A stretch of 64,000 nt of DNA, from positions 186,001 through 250,000 of the forward strand of contig LGYU01000009.1 in assembly GCA_001302245.1 (NCBI GenBank), written 5' to 3'. Positions 29,801-38,288 of the stretch are shown piece after piece. The DNA is from Chitinophagaceae bacterium PMP191F (GTDB lineage Bacteria; Bacteroidota; Bacteroidia; Chitinophagales; Chitinophagaceae). Within the stretch, counting starts at the first letter, position 1, and each line of letters opens with the position of its first letter. The notes under the pieces were generated by a model that worked only from the letters and a program-made list of their open reading frames with translations, ran no database searches and was not told where the DNA came from. Made by a program: the position numbers and the translations under genes.

Positions 29801-29959
29801 ACCGGGATAAACGGTTTTGATAACCACAACAGGCTGATTAAAATCGGGCATCAGTTCATAGCTCAAATTCTTGTAGCCGATAATTCCCAACAGGGCAAAT
29901 ACGCTGAAAAGTACGATAATCAGCGAGGGACGTTTGATTGATATTTCTGTAATATTCAT
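26861..29959 (-). CDS. RND multidrug efflux pump (HAE1/AcrB type)
   Basis: A 1032-residue inner-membrane RND transporter that exports hydrophobic compounds using proton influx. It starts MNITEISIKRPSLIIVLFSV with the first helix of the family and carries the proton-relay motif GILVDDATVVLENIQ in helix 4. The DFG/DGA metal-pump signature is absent, so drugs or organic compounds are likelier substrates than metals. It is tightly linked to its adaptor (11-base gap) and to a separate TolC gene, giving a full tripartite pump. Confidence 0.95.
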   Translation of the reverse strand: MNITEISIKRPSLIIVLFSVFALLGIIGYKNLSYELMPDFNQPVVVIKTVYPGAEPNEVETSVSRKIEDALSNLEGVDYLLTKSLPNASIIIANLKYGTDLDKTMQDAQRYIDNIRKDLPNDIQNPVMSKVSPNDLPIMSVSATSNLEPTDFYQKMKDDYLPQIQQLKGVAEIAILGGEEREIQIKVDKEKLKLYKISLYQVVEAVNRSGIDLPAGKLQTDTENNSVRLVGKFNTINDIQNVQVAMPFPNSPVYVKDIAEVTDGIKEITSYSRYNSKNGIGLMIKKQGDANAVDVSKLIREKFQSIEKQNANADVKFVVTDDSTDNTIAAVNSVVFDLILAVILVSLVMLLFLRSFRNSLIVLVAIPTSLITAFAVMWLWGYTLNLMTLLAMSLIIGILVDDATVVLENIQRHLDMGKEKRTAAMDGRMEIGFSALSITLVDVVVFLPILFLQVFVADMLKQFSVVVITSTLTSLLVGFTLTPWLASRIGKKEDLQPTNFFNRFLLWFEHQLDQFINWYGRTLNWVLHHKLIFTGFVLLLFVGTVAMMKQGIIGKELISTGDQGKFRLALEFDKSTSIQQNNLVSEKIENYILKQPEVSTVFSNVGGPSTGIGSLGVGSANKTEFTIQLKSRKETNNLSTETFMRKLRTDLQKEYSGINFSMIALGLIPRSAPIEITLSGSDLDQVMQTGNDLKTVIEKIPGADNVRLSVEAGSPELKVIPDKDKMQRLGLNTAYVGMNLRTAFTGNDDATLTENGTEYPVRIWLDKFSRKNYDDVNQLNIINPMGIPIEVSQFATIERDNSPSLLERKDRQPAVTLTSDALGRPSGTVADDVVAYLKNNPLPNGIQMTWGSDIKRQNDSFGALGSVLLISFLLIYLIMVALYDSYIYPFVALFAIPVAAIGAFLALNLSLSNLSLFALLGLIMLMGLVTKNSILIVDFTNHLKAEGKHYQEALITAGKERMRPILMTTLSMAIGMLPIALASGTAAEWKNGLAWVIIGGLLSSLALTVYLVPMVYYGVDRMKEKLGSNKKQ

Positions 29960-29970
29960 TTTCGCTGATT

Positions 29971-31026
29971 TTATTTAATCGTAATATTCGCTCCGTCAAA
30001 CAGGTTGATAAAGCCATTCGTTACAACAATATCGCCTGTTGCCAATCCGCCTGATACAATCGTTTTATTGCCGATATTTCTTGATATGGTTATCGGTTGC
30101 AATACGGCTTTTCCGTTTTTTATGATATATACTTTCGCTTTTCCATTTTCTTCTGTAATGGCAGATGTCGGAATAAGAATACCTTGTTCTTGCTTGGTGT
30201 CAGAAAGATTTACCTTACCGAACATTCCCGATTTTATGGTTAAGTTGTTGGTGTTGGCAACCTGAAACTGTATAGGAAAACTATTGCCCATATTGGCTTT
30301 ACTTCCTGTCATTGTTACTTTGCCCGAAAGGGAAATGTCGGGATAAACATCAGCACTAATTTTATAAGTCTGATTGTTTTGAAACTGCACCAAATCATTT
30401 TCGGGAACATTGACCGTAAAGCGTAAAGTGCTTATATCCGTAATTTGTAGCAACGGAATACCCGGTGCTGCAAAACCACCCTCCTCATTGAGCTTGGCAG
30501 TTACCACACCGTTGAAAGGTGCTTTTATAGTGGTTTTACTGATTTGCTCCAATAAAGTCGCTTTCTGAACTTTTGCAGCTTTCAATCCCAATTTTGCCTT
30601 TTCCAACTGCACACCTTGAACGGCATCGGCTTCTGTTAAAATGGTGTATCGTTTTACATCGTCTTCCAAACCCTCAATCTGTACTTCAACTGCTTGCAGT
30701 TGTAGCTTCAACAACGAGTTATCCAACTGAATAAGTGTTTGTCCTTTGCTTACACTACTTCCAACATCTACCAAAACAGCATTGATTTTTCCTTGTATAT
30801 CCGCACTGATTTTTGTTTCCTTATTCGGCTCAAAAGTACCTGCATAAGTATTTGCATCATCAATAGTCTGCAAACGAATGGTGTCAGCATTTACAGTAAT
30901 AGGTTTTTCTTTGTCATATTGATACACCTTGCTTTCGGTGGTTTCTTTATTGTTTTTCAACTTAAAAAACACAAGTGCTATTACCGCAATCAAAGCAATT
31001 ATCCCGATTATTTTTTTCCAATTCAT
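29971..31026 (-). CDS. RND periplasmic adaptor protein
   Basis: A 351-residue membrane-fusion protein with an N-terminal anchor (IIGIIALIAVIALVFF). The biotinyl-lipoyl-like halves KINAVLVDVGSSVSKGQTLI and TTIKAPFNGVVTAKLNEEGG flank a helical hairpin. It bridges the pump and the TolC channel of the same operon. No lipobox is visible, so it is anchored by the N-terminal helix. Confidence 0.92.
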   Translation of the reverse strand: MNWKKIIGIIALIAVIALVFFKLKNNKETTESKVYQYDKEKPITVNADTIRLQTIDDANTYAGTFEPNKETKISADIQGKINAVLVDVGSSVSKGQTLIQLDNSLLKLQLQAVEVQIEGLEDDVKRYTILTEADAVQGVQLEKAKLGLKAAKVQKATLLEQISKTTIKAPFNGVVTAKLNEEGGFAAPGIPLLQITDISTLRFTVNVPENDLVQFQNNQTYKISADVYPDISLSGKVTMTGSKANMGNSFPIQFQVANTNNLTIKSGMFGKVNLSDTKQEQGILIPTSAITEENGKAKVYIIKNGKAVLQPITISRNIGNKTIVSGGLATGDIVVTNGFINLFDGANITIK

Positions 31027-31050
31027 ATTCCTGATTTTTTATCCGTTATT

Positions 31051-32376
31051 TTAATTCTTAATTGTTCCTGCCAGCTTTTTTAGCTCCAAATCCGCTTTCA
31101 GATAATCTATAACTGCCGACAGGTAATTTTGCTGTGCTTCACGAAGTGTATTATCAGCCAATAAAACATCGGTAAGTGTTGCCGTACCTTGCTTTTGTTG
31201 TAAAATGGTTTGCTCATAAATAGATTGAGCCAAAGTGATTTGATTTTCGGTATTGATGACTGTTTGCTGTGCAATCGTTCTTTGCCTTAAAGCATTTTCA
31301 GTTTCCATTTTGTTTTTATCGCCAATCAGTTGAGCCTGCAATTCGTTATTGCTGATTTCCAGTTTTTTTTGATTTATTTTTCGCTGTGTAACTGTTCCGT
31401 TGAAAAGCGGGTAAGTCAGTTGCAAACCTGCAAAGCCTATGGGATAAAATTTCAGAAAGTCATTTGGGGTTTTGTCGTAGCCAAAACCTGTTGTTCCGTA
31501 GGAGGCAATCAAATTAAGCGAGGGTAGAAATCGTGATTTGTTCAACGTACTCAATTCGCTGTTCAATAGTTTGTTTTGTGTCTGAATAATTTTCAAATCC
31601 AATATGTTTTCTACATTATTTTTAGTTAAGGCTCGCTGTTCGATTTCAGAAACAACGGTAATATTTCGCTCCAATGGGATACCGATATTCAGTTTTAGTG
31701 CATTTAGAATTGAAATGTATTTGTTGTGGACGTTTTCCCTTTGGGTATTTAACTGTTCGGTTTGCAATTTCACTTTACTCACATCTGTTCCCTTTGCCAA
31801 TAACTGTTTTTTCAAAAGTTCCATATTCTTTAATAGCTTTTGGGTGTTGAGCATATTGCTTTCCAAAAAATCCAATTGATGTTTCAATATTTGAGCGTTG
31901 TAATACAGCATAGTGATGTCGTATAAAACCTGCTCTTCCGATTTTTGAAATTGAAGCAGTGTCAGTTTGTTGGCAATTTTTGTATTCTCAATCACTCCAT
32001 AAACCTGCGGATTATACAACGGCATTGCCAACTGCACATTTGCATTGATGTTGTGAGGAACACCAAATTGCAAATCTCTGAATTGCCCTTCGGGTGCTTG
32101 CGGATTGAGTGCATTCATCGGCATGAGCTGTGTAGGCAATTCCATAAAATATTTGTAATCGGCATTGGCTGTAACTTTCGGAATAAGATTGGCTTTTGCT
32201 TCTTTTTCCCTTTGTTCGCTGATGCTGATGTGGTTTCGGTTGATTTGCAGGGTTTTGTTATAGACCTGTGCCGTATCAGTACATTGTTTCAGTGTCCAGA
32301 CTTCCTGTGCCTGAACAGTATTCCACCCGATAAATATCAACGGAATAATAAATAGTTTGCGAGCGTTCACTAACAT
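31051..32376 (-). CDS. TolC-family outer-membrane efflux channel
   Basis: A 441-residue protein with a signal peptide ending in WNTVQAQ and long alpha-helical repeats (QNKLLNSELSTLNKSRFLPS, then LTDVLLADNTLREAQQNYLS) of outer-membrane efflux proteins. It completes the tripartite pump with the two genes downstream. In this operon the channel gene comes first, the usual Bacteroidota order is TolC, adaptor, pump. Confidence 0.92.
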   Translation of the reverse strand: MLVNARKLFIIPLIFIGWNTVQAQEVWTLKQCTDTAQVYNKTLQINRNHISISEQREKEAKANLIPKVTANADYKYFMELPTQLMPMNALNPQAPEGQFRDLQFGVPHNINANVQLAMPLYNPQVYGVIENTKIANKLTLLQFQKSEEQVLYDITMLYYNAQILKHQLDFLESNMLNTQKLLKNMELLKKQLLAKGTDVSKVKLQTEQLNTQRENVHNKYISILNALKLNIGIPLERNITVVSEIEQRALTKNNVENILDLKIIQTQNKLLNSELSTLNKSRFLPSLNLIASYGTTGFGYDKTPNDFLKFYPIGFAGLQLTYPLFNGTVTQRKINQKKLEISNNELQAQLIGDKNKMETENALRQRTIAQQTVINTENQITLAQSIYEQTILQQKQGTATLTDVLLADNTLREAQQNYLSAVIDYLKADLELKKLAGTIKN

Positions 32377-32406
32377 AATTGAGCAAATTTTTTTGTTTCT
32401 TTTTAT

Positions 32407-32799
32407 TTATATTCTTTGAGCAAAAGCGATAATAAGCCCGTCTAAATCGGTAAAATAGCAAACGCTGTCGCCCCAATCTCTGTCTTCTATCGGACTAATA
32501 AGTTTAGCTCCTATTTTCATTGCGTTATGAAATTCAAGTTCAATATTATCAACATAAAAATATAGCTCACATCTCGGAATTCCGTTTCCTTGGTCAGGAT
32601 GTGGTGTTTTGTCCGAAAGTATTTTGGCAATTCCTTTATTAGGCATAAGTCCCAATTTACAGTTTTCGGAAAGTTTAAATTCAGTCATTCCAGGTACATT
32701 CAAGTCAGGGTTTATACGAAAAAGCTTTGTGTAAAAATCTGTACTTTTCTGTTGGTCAATTACATAAAGTATAAATTCAGTTGTTATAATATGTTTCAT
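32407..32799 (-). CDS. VOC (glyoxalase-like) family protein
   Basis: A 130-residue protein of the vicinal oxygen chelate fold: LYVIDQQKSTDFYTKLF at the start and GDSVCYFTDLDGLIIAFAQ near the end. Members include antibiotic-binding or modifying proteins and glyoxalases. Its place inside an efflux operon suggests it binds or alters the exported compound, but no catalytic set can be assigned. Cytoplasmic; no signal peptide. Confidence 0.85.
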   Translation of the reverse strand: MKHIITTEFILYVIDQQKSTDFYTKLFRINPDLNVPGMTEFKLSENCKLGLMPNKGIAKILSDKTPHPDQGNGIPRCELYFYVDNIELEFHNAMKIGAKLISPIEDRDWGDSVCYFTDLDGLIIAFAQRI

Positions 32800-32822
32800 T
32801 CTTAGTTTGATATTAAATATGG

Positions 32823-33158
32823 TTATATGAATTGTTCTTCCTTTATCATTGTCAGCAACATTTTAAAGCGTTCAATGGCTTTCAATTCGTGTGGAATGTT
32901 TGCCGGCATAATGATACAATCACCTTTTTTCAGATGATGAAGTTTTCCGGCAATCGTTATTTCTGCTTCGCCATCCAAAATCTGCACAATGGCATCATAA
33001 GGTGTTTTATGCTCCGATAGTCCCTGTTCTTTGTCAAACGAGAATAAAGTCAAGGTTCCACCTTTGCTTTTAGTTACCTGTTTGCTGATAACACCGCCGT
33101 TTGTGTATTCAATTGCATTTTCGAGATTGAAAATGCTTTCTTTTTCAAATGTTGCCAT
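32823..33158 (-). CDS. Small cupin-domain protein
   Basis: A 111-residue single-domain cupin. The two cupin motifs are recognisable: HKTPYDAIVQILDGEAEI and KGDCIIMPANIPHEL. Histidines in both motifs could coordinate a metal. Likely cytoplasmic. It lies between a lipoprotein gene and a VOC gene in the TetR-led operon. Substrate unknown; a detoxification role for the same compound that is exported is inferred. Confidence 0.87.
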   Translation of the reverse strand: MATFEKESIFNLENAIEYTNGGVISKQVTKSKGGTLTLFSFDKEQGLSEHKTPYDAIVQILDGEAEITIAGKLHHLKKGDCIIMPANIPHELKAIERFKMLLTMIKEEQFI

Positions 33159-33167
33159 AGTCGTTGT

Positions 33168-33623
33168 TTAATTAAAATACTGATGATATTGCTGATACGA
33201 ATGTTGCAGGCGCAAAACAATTTCACTTGCTTTGGTTGCATCTGTTTCATTTTGCAACGCCTTAATTATTTCAAGATGTGGATGTAGCCATTTGTGCAGT
33301 TCATCGTGACCTTTGCCGCCCATTGTACAACTTTTTACGAGCTGGTCGTTTTGCTCTTTTAGTTGTTGAGCCAATGCTTTATAATCAGTCTTTCCGTCCT
33401 GAATATAAGTATTTACCAATTCTTCGCCTTTCACTACAAAAGGTTTCATTTCTTCGTTCACCAGCCACTTTTCGCCATTGTTGAGTTCAATAGCTTTGGA
33501 ACCCTCATCGTGTTGATGTTCTGCGTGGTTTTCTGTTTCCTGATGTGCCGTTGATTTTTCAGTAACATTATTACAACTCCACAAAAGCATAACGCTCAAT
33601 CCAAATACAAGTAGTTTTTTCAT
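33168..33623 (-). CDS. His-rich lipoprotein of the efflux operon, unknown function
   Basis: A 151-residue lipoprotein with lipobox MLLWSC (Cys17) followed by a His/Glu-rich stretch (HAEHQHDEG) that could bind metal. The rest is predicted helical (EELVNTYIQDGKTDYKALAQ, SEIVLRLQHSYQQYHQYF), with a single Cys in SCTMGGKGHDELHKW. I do not recognise a characterised family. The start overlaps the TetR stop (ATGA), so it is coupled to the regulator gene and could sense the inducer at the envelope. Confidence 0.75.
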   Translation of the reverse strand: MKKLLVFGLSVMLLWSCNNVTEKSTAHQETENHAEHQHDEGSKAIELNNGEKWLVNEEMKPFVVKGEELVNTYIQDGKTDYKALAQQLKEQNDQLVKSCTMGGKGHDELHKWLHPHLEIIKALQNETDATKASEIVLRLQHSYQQYHQYFN

Positions 33624-34219
33624 ATCTCAATTTTTTTTTCAATCATTTTTAAAATTCCCTCTAAAACTGCTGTACCGTCTTTTATCAGGTTAGACTTATG
33701 CCTCGAAAGTTTCCATTTCAAAACCGTCATTCTCATTCCACCAAGTATAATAGTGGTAAGCGTGGAGGCATTGATTAGCTTGCCGTATTGCCCTACCTTC
33801 TGTCCTTTTTCAATGTTTGCATTGACATATTGGTGCATTAATTCCATTATTTCGGAAACTTTATAACTCAATCCCTCATCATAATGAAAAATACTTTCCG
33901 CAAAAATGACACTGACAATCGCAGGTTTATCTGTAAAGGTTTGTAGTTGCGATTTAAAAATATCCCTCAATTCATCTCCTGCCGTTGCGTTAGGATTTAC
34001 AGGAATGTTACTTATGCGGTTTTTCATTCCTGTTATGAAATAGTTGAGCAAACCAAGTAAAATATCATTCTTGCTTTTAAAATGACGGTATAAAGCCGGT
34101 TCGGATAAACCAATATCGGCAGCCAGCGTTTTGATAGTCAGGTTTTGAATACCGTAAGCATCAATCCGAACCGTTGCGGCTTCCATTATTTCTATTTGTC
34201 TGTTTGTGAATTTTTCCAT
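33620..34219 (-). CDS. TetR-family repressor of the efflux operon
   Basis: A 199-residue TetR regulator. The N-terminal helix-turn-helix is clear: IKTLAADIGLSEPALYRHFK, near residues 28-47. The C-terminal ligand-binding region is variable as usual. It is the first gene of an eight-gene operon and its promoter carries symmetric repeats, so it probably represses its own operon until a ligand binds. The start is confirmed by a consensus promoter 16 bases upstream. Confidence 0.92.
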   Translation of the reverse strand: MEKFTNRQIEIMEAATVRIDAYGIQNLTIKTLAADIGLSEPALYRHFKSKNDILLGLLNYFITGMKNRISNIPVNPNATAGDELRDIFKSQLQTFTDKPAIVSVIFAESIFHYDEGLSYKVSEIMELMHQYVNANIEKGQKVGQYGKLINASTLTTIILGGMRMTVLKWKLSRHKSNLIKDGTAVLEGILKMIEKKIEI

Positions 34220-34227
34220 GTTACCCG

Positions 34228-34268
34228 TTCGCTAACAAAATTATGTTAGTTAGCATTCGCTAACAAAG
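34228..34268 (-). promoter_or_regulatory. TetR operon promoter with operator repeats
   Basis: On the minus strand TTTG (34267-34264), a 20-base spacer and TAATTTTG (34243-34236) form a full Bacteroidota promoter. Within it lies a perfect inverted repeat GTTAGC-GAAT-GCTAAC (34264-34249), and the 12-base sequence TTTGTTAGCGAA occurs twice (34268-34257 and 34239-34228), covering both promoter boxes. This arrangement fits autorepression by the TetR protein. Confidence 0.75.
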
Positions 34269-34337
34269 GTAGTGATATTTTTTTATTTAGCGATATTTCT
34301 TCAAGAAAAGGATATTGTCAACCAATACTATCATTCT

Positions 34338-36338
34338 TTATTCCTTTTGCACCAAATGTTGTAAGTCAGGGTCGTTTTTGATGCGTTCCATTTCACTTTC
34401 AACAATGGTCATAACATCCTGCTTGACTTGCTTGTAGTTGGCTTCAATTTCTTGCTTCATATTATCCGCTCCACTTTCATCGGTAAAGGATAATATCTGC
34501 GGTATCTTCTTGTAGGCTTTGGTTTCGGCGGCAACTTTATCATTATCTACTACAATTTCAGAATGAAATATTTTCTGCTCGATGCGTTCATCGAAATTGT
34601 CGGAAACCGCACCAACAAACATGCCCTGCGTAAGTGTTGAAATTTTGGATGCTGGTATCAGGCTATCCATTTGGGTAGAAATGGAAGTGGACTTATCATT
34701 TCGGTTGATGGTCATGCTCTGCCTTTTCTGCAACACTTTTCCAAAGCGTTCCGAAAGGCTCTTTGCTGTTTCGCCCACCACCTGACCGGAGAAAATATTA
34801 CCTATGGTATTCTGTATTACCTTACTTTCTTTATCGCCGTAATCCCTTGTCAGTTGTGAAAAATCCTGAAAGCCCAAACATACTGCTACCTTATTACTAC
34901 GTGCAGTTGCAATCAGGTTATCCAATCCCCTGAAATAAATGGTTGGCAACTCATCTATGATAATTGAACTTTTAAGCTGTCCTTTTTTGTTAATCAGTTT
35001 TACAATCCTTGAATTGTATAAACCCAAAGCTGCGGAGTAAATATTTTGCCTGTCGGGGTTGTTGCCAACGCACAGTATTTTAGGCTCTTTCGGATTGTTG
35101 ATGTCCAGTGAAAAATCGTCCCCCGTCATTACCCAATACAACTGCGGGCTAATCATTCGGGACAAAGGAATTTTTGCCGATGCAATCTGCCCCTGTAACT
35201 GGTCTTGTGCGCCCCCTAACCAGGCATCCATGAACGGCGATAAATAATTTTCGAGTTCGGGGTATGACGTAAGTATGGTAAATACGTCTGCGTATTTTTT
35301 GTTGAGCAATTCGATGGCGTGCGGGAACGTGCAATGCTTGCCGTTATCGTAAATTTTCAGGAACCAAATAATTGCTGCAAGCAATATAATCGGGCTTTCA
35401 ACGAAGAAATCCCCTTGCTTCAAAATCCACGACTTGTTAAGGTTAAGCATGATGGTATAGGCAGCTTCGTAAGCATCCGATATGTCCGTCATAAAGTCGG
35501 GATTAAGCGGGTTGCACCTGTGGCTCCGGCGTGGGTCATCAAAATTGATAACATAAAACTTGGGGGCTATTTTGTACTTGTTGGTATGCTTTAGCAGGTG
35601 GTTGTAGGCAATCGTGGAAAGGTCATCAAACTTGAAATCGTAGATATACATACTGAACCCTTTCTCGATGTGTTGTTTGATGTAGTTGTTTACAATAGCA
35701 TAGGATTTCCCCGAACCCGGAGTACCCAACACAATAGAGGCTCTAAAAGGATTGACCACATTAACCCAACCGTCATTCCATTTGCCTTTGTAGTAAAACT
35801 TCGTAGGCAGGTTAACGGAATATTCATTTTGCATCAGTTTGGTTTCCTGCTGGAAACTTTCGTTCTCGTTGTTGAAAACATCGTCCATCAGGTTATTGCG
35901 TAGTAAGCGGCTCATCCATACACCAGCCATCAGCAGGGCAATATATCCTGCGCCCGTTGTAAGAATGTAAAGCGAAGTAGCTAACCCTGCCGATAATTTC
36001 AGCAATGGGAAATTCAGGAAGAACAGCACTAAGCCAGTGGCTAAGGCAACACGGATTTTAGTCCATGTTATCTTTTCGTTTTTCACGCCCTTTGTACCCA
36101 AACAGCTTAACGCCAGTAACACCAATGCAAAAAATTTGGTGTAAAGCGTGTGTGAGAAAAGCCCTGCGGTACGGTTAAAATTGGTGAGTATCTTGCCTAT
36201 AACTTCTAAAGTCCAGCCACGTTCGGCAAAGAACCCATAGCAAAACCAATAAAAGTGCATCAATACAATGAGGATGCTTACCGCTCTCATAAAAGCCATT
36301 ATTTTGGCTAACCCTCTTAAATCGTCTTCTCCTTGCAT
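34338..36338 (-). CDS. mobC: Type IV coupling protein MobC (TraG/VirD4-like)
   Basis: A 666-residue coupling ATPase that brings the relaxase-DNA complex to the transfer channel. Four hydrophobic segments lie in the first 160 residues. The Walker A motif GTPGSGKSYA is near residue 208 and the Walker B region SSIIIDELPTIYF near 460. A conserved CLGFQDFSQLTRDYG follows. It is downstream of MobB on the same strand, after a 124-base gap that contains a hairpin. Matches the MobC/TraG proteins of Bacteroidota conjugative elements. Confidence 0.93.
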   Translation of the reverse strand: MQGEDDLRGLAKIMAFMRAVSILIVLMHFYWFCYGFFAERGWTLEVIGKILTNFNRTAGLFSHTLYTKFFALVLLALSCLGTKGVKNEKITWTKIRVALATGLVLFFLNFPLLKLSAGLATSLYILTTGAGYIALLMAGVWMSRLLRNNLMDDVFNNENESFQQETKLMQNEYSVNLPTKFYYKGKWNDGWVNVVNPFRASIVLGTPGSGKSYAIVNNYIKQHIEKGFSMYIYDFKFDDLSTIAYNHLLKHTNKYKIAPKFYVINFDDPRRSHRCNPLNPDFMTDISDAYEAAYTIMLNLNKSWILKQGDFFVESPIILLAAIIWFLKIYDNGKHCTFPHAIELLNKKYADVFTILTSYPELENYLSPFMDAWLGGAQDQLQGQIASAKIPLSRMISPQLYWVMTGDDFSLDINNPKEPKILCVGNNPDRQNIYSAALGLYNSRIVKLINKKGQLKSSIIIDELPTIYFRGLDNLIATARSNKVAVCLGFQDFSQLTRDYGDKESKVIQNTIGNIFSGQVVGETAKSLSERFGKVLQKRQSMTINRNDKSTSISTQMDSLIPASKISTLTQGMFVGAVSDNFDERIEQKIFHSEIVVDNDKVAAETKAYKKIPQILSFTDESGADNMKQEIEANYKQVKQDVMTIVESEMERIKNDPDLQHLVQKE

Positions 36339-36368
36339 AATTCAAAAATTTGTTTTGATGCAAGTGTA

Positions 36369-36386
36369 ACCGCTATGAATAGCGGT
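36369..36386. repeat. Perfect inverted repeat between mobB and mobC
   Basis: ACCGCTA (36369-36375), a four-base loop and TAGCGGT (36380-36386) form a perfect stem in the 124-base gap between the relaxase and coupling-protein genes. Two further AGCGGTGT copies follow directly. It may be an mRNA processing or attenuation structure; a role in DNA processing is also possible. Confidence 0.45.
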
Positions 36387-36462
36387 GTAGAGAAAGCGGT
36401 GTCAGATGGCGTGTAGTGGCATTATTTGGCATTAAACTGGCTTCCTGATAGAGAACAAAATC

Positions 36463-37767
36463 TTATTGCCGTCTTCCTGGTCTTTTGTTTTTCTTCTTTT
36501 TCTTCATGCGGTTTGCAAAAGCCTGTTCCTCGTAATCCTCGCCCTGTGCTTCCGGTAATAGCCCGCCCAATCCGTCTATCAATCCTGTATCATCGGTTGG
36601 CTGTTCTTTATCAAAGAAATCAAAAAGCCTGTGAGTTTCTTCTTTTTCCTCAACAACGTTTTTATCTGCGGCTGGCAATGCGGAGGTACTTGTATGTTCT
36701 GTATTTTGGCGTTGTTCCATTACTTGTTCTTTCCACCAGTCGTTAAACACATTTGCCGATAGTTTTTTGTCCAAAGCTGAACCGTTCCAAACTGTGCGGC
36801 TTTCATGGTCTATAAATGTCATACCATATATGCGCCCCTTATCAGTGCGGCGTACAACGGTATTGATGCCCTGCTCCAATAGTTGCTTTTTAAAATCGGT
36901 TTCATTGGTGGCCGTGTGCATTGCTACCTCGATGCTGTTTTTCAGTATGGCTCTTACCGGGTTATTTTTAATCTGCTCTTTAGATTGTGCAAAATGTTCC
37001 TGCAAGGCTTCCAATCCTGCGTGTTTGCCAAAACGTGAAGCCTTGAAAGGATTGCTGGCTTTTACTCCCTGTTCGTTCAAGGCAAAATACACCAGCCCGT
37101 TTTTGGGCTGTCCGTTCAGCTCGCCTTTCACTTCTTCGGCGGTAATATTAAAGAGGGAAAGCAACGCATTGTATGCGCCCAAACTGGCATATCCGTAATA
37201 CTTTGGCAGATGTCGTACCACCGATGCTATCTGACTTTTAACATCCCCGGCTTTGTAGTCTATCGGGTGGAATACCCGCTCGTTCCCCGTGCGTTGCTTT
37301 TCCGTTGCAGGTACAAGATTGTACTGCTGTTCCAATTTCCTGCAAATTGCCATTGAACGGGGATGGTCGTAACTGTCCGCTATCTTCTTGCCATCCAATC
37401 CAACGGCAACGGTCACAATATGGATGTGGGTGCGCTCTATATCCGTATGTTTGAAAACAACATAGGGCTGGTTGCCATAGCCCATTTCCTGCATATACTG
37501 CTGCGCCATTTTTATAAACTGCCCATCGCTGACCTTATCCGCAGGATCAGGGTTCAGCGATATGTGGCGAACTGGTTTTTCCGTTCGGATATTGGCGGCT
37601 AAATAGGGCTCAAATTGCTGGTGCAGGTAATGGGTAGAATAAGTATTGTTCAATGTTTCCGGTATCTTGTTCAGCAACAAAACCTGCCCTTTTTCTTTGT
37701 CAATCTTCTGCTGGTTATATGATATAGCACCGTACAAATGCTCACCCTTTCCAATCTTTGCTATCAT
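36463..37767 (-). CDS. mobB: Relaxase MobB
   Basis: A 434-residue relaxase that nicks oriT and carries the strand into the recipient. The metal-binding histidine triad is seen in TDIERTHIHIVTVAV near residue 110, and the N-terminal MIAKIGKGEHLYGAISYNQQ is typical of Bacteroidota MobB. The C-terminus is Lys/Arg-rich (KKKKKNKRPGRR). The start overlaps the MobA stop (ATGA), so MobA and MobB are coupled. Confidence 0.93.
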   Translation of the reverse strand: MIAKIGKGEHLYGAISYNQQKIDKEKGQVLLLNKIPETLNNTYSTHYLHQQFEPYLAANIRTEKPVRHISLNPDPADKVSDGQFIKMAQQYMQEMGYGNQPYVVFKHTDIERTHIHIVTVAVGLDGKKIADSYDHPRSMAICRKLEQQYNLVPATEKQRTGNERVFHPIDYKAGDVKSQIASVVRHLPKYYGYASLGAYNALLSLFNITAEEVKGELNGQPKNGLVYFALNEQGVKASNPFKASRFGKHAGLEALQEHFAQSKEQIKNNPVRAILKNSIEVAMHTATNETDFKKQLLEQGINTVVRRTDKGRIYGMTFIDHESRTVWNGSALDKKLSANVFNDWWKEQVMEQRQNTEHTSTSALPAADKNVVEEKEETHRLFDFFDKEQPTDDTGLIDGLGGLLPEAQGEDYEEQAFANRMKKKKKNKRPGRRQ

Positions 37768-38288
37768 TTTTGCAAGTGTTTTTTCTCAAATTCCTGTGTC
37801 AGTTCAATTACTTTCCGGCACAAGTCCGCCATTTCTGCCGTCTGTTTTTCCAGTTTAAAGAGGTAAGCAGATGCTTTTTTCTCCGAAAAATTGCGGTACA
37901 ATATCTTCACGATTTGGTTGTAGTTCACACCAACGGCTCTGAACTGGCTGTAAAAACTGGTGAGCCTTGTATGAAATTCTACGGCATCCATATCAATTTT
38001 TACTGTCTTAATTGTTTTCTGAAAGATGCAGGCAGTAATAAAATGCGCCATTACTTTCATTCCCGATTGCTCGAACAACGTAAGGAACTGTGCGTTTTCC
38101 GTATCGTTCAGGCTAATCGAATAGCGGTGGGTTGCAGGGTCATTCTTAGGCTTGCGACCACCTTTGCTTATTTGATTTCTTTTCTTGTCGTCCATATCTC
38201 TATCCATTACAATTTCCATAAACCCCGACTTCGGAGGGGGTTTTCCGGCTCCATGCAATGGCAAGTTGTTTTTAGCTGCGGAAAGCAT
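37764..38288 (-). CDS. mobA: Mobilisation accessory protein MobA
   Basis: A 174-residue relaxosome accessory protein. The core KNDPATHRYSISLNDTENAQ begins a ribbon-helix-helix-like region, and GVNYNQIVKILYR matches the MobC/MobA-type signature seen in plasmid mobilisation proteins. An alternative start at 38219 (MEIVMDRDMDD) is also plausible, since the first 23 residues look unlike the family. It borders the probable oriT region. Confidence 0.88.
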   Translation of the reverse strand: MLSAAKNNLPLHGAGKPPPKSGFMEIVMDRDMDDKKRNQISKGGRKPKNDPATHRYSISLNDTENAQFLTLFEQSGMKVMAHFITACIFQKTIKTVKIDMDAVEFHTRLTSFYSQFRAVGVNYNQIVKILYRNFSEKKASAYLFKLEKQTAEMADLCRKVIELTQEFEKKHLQK

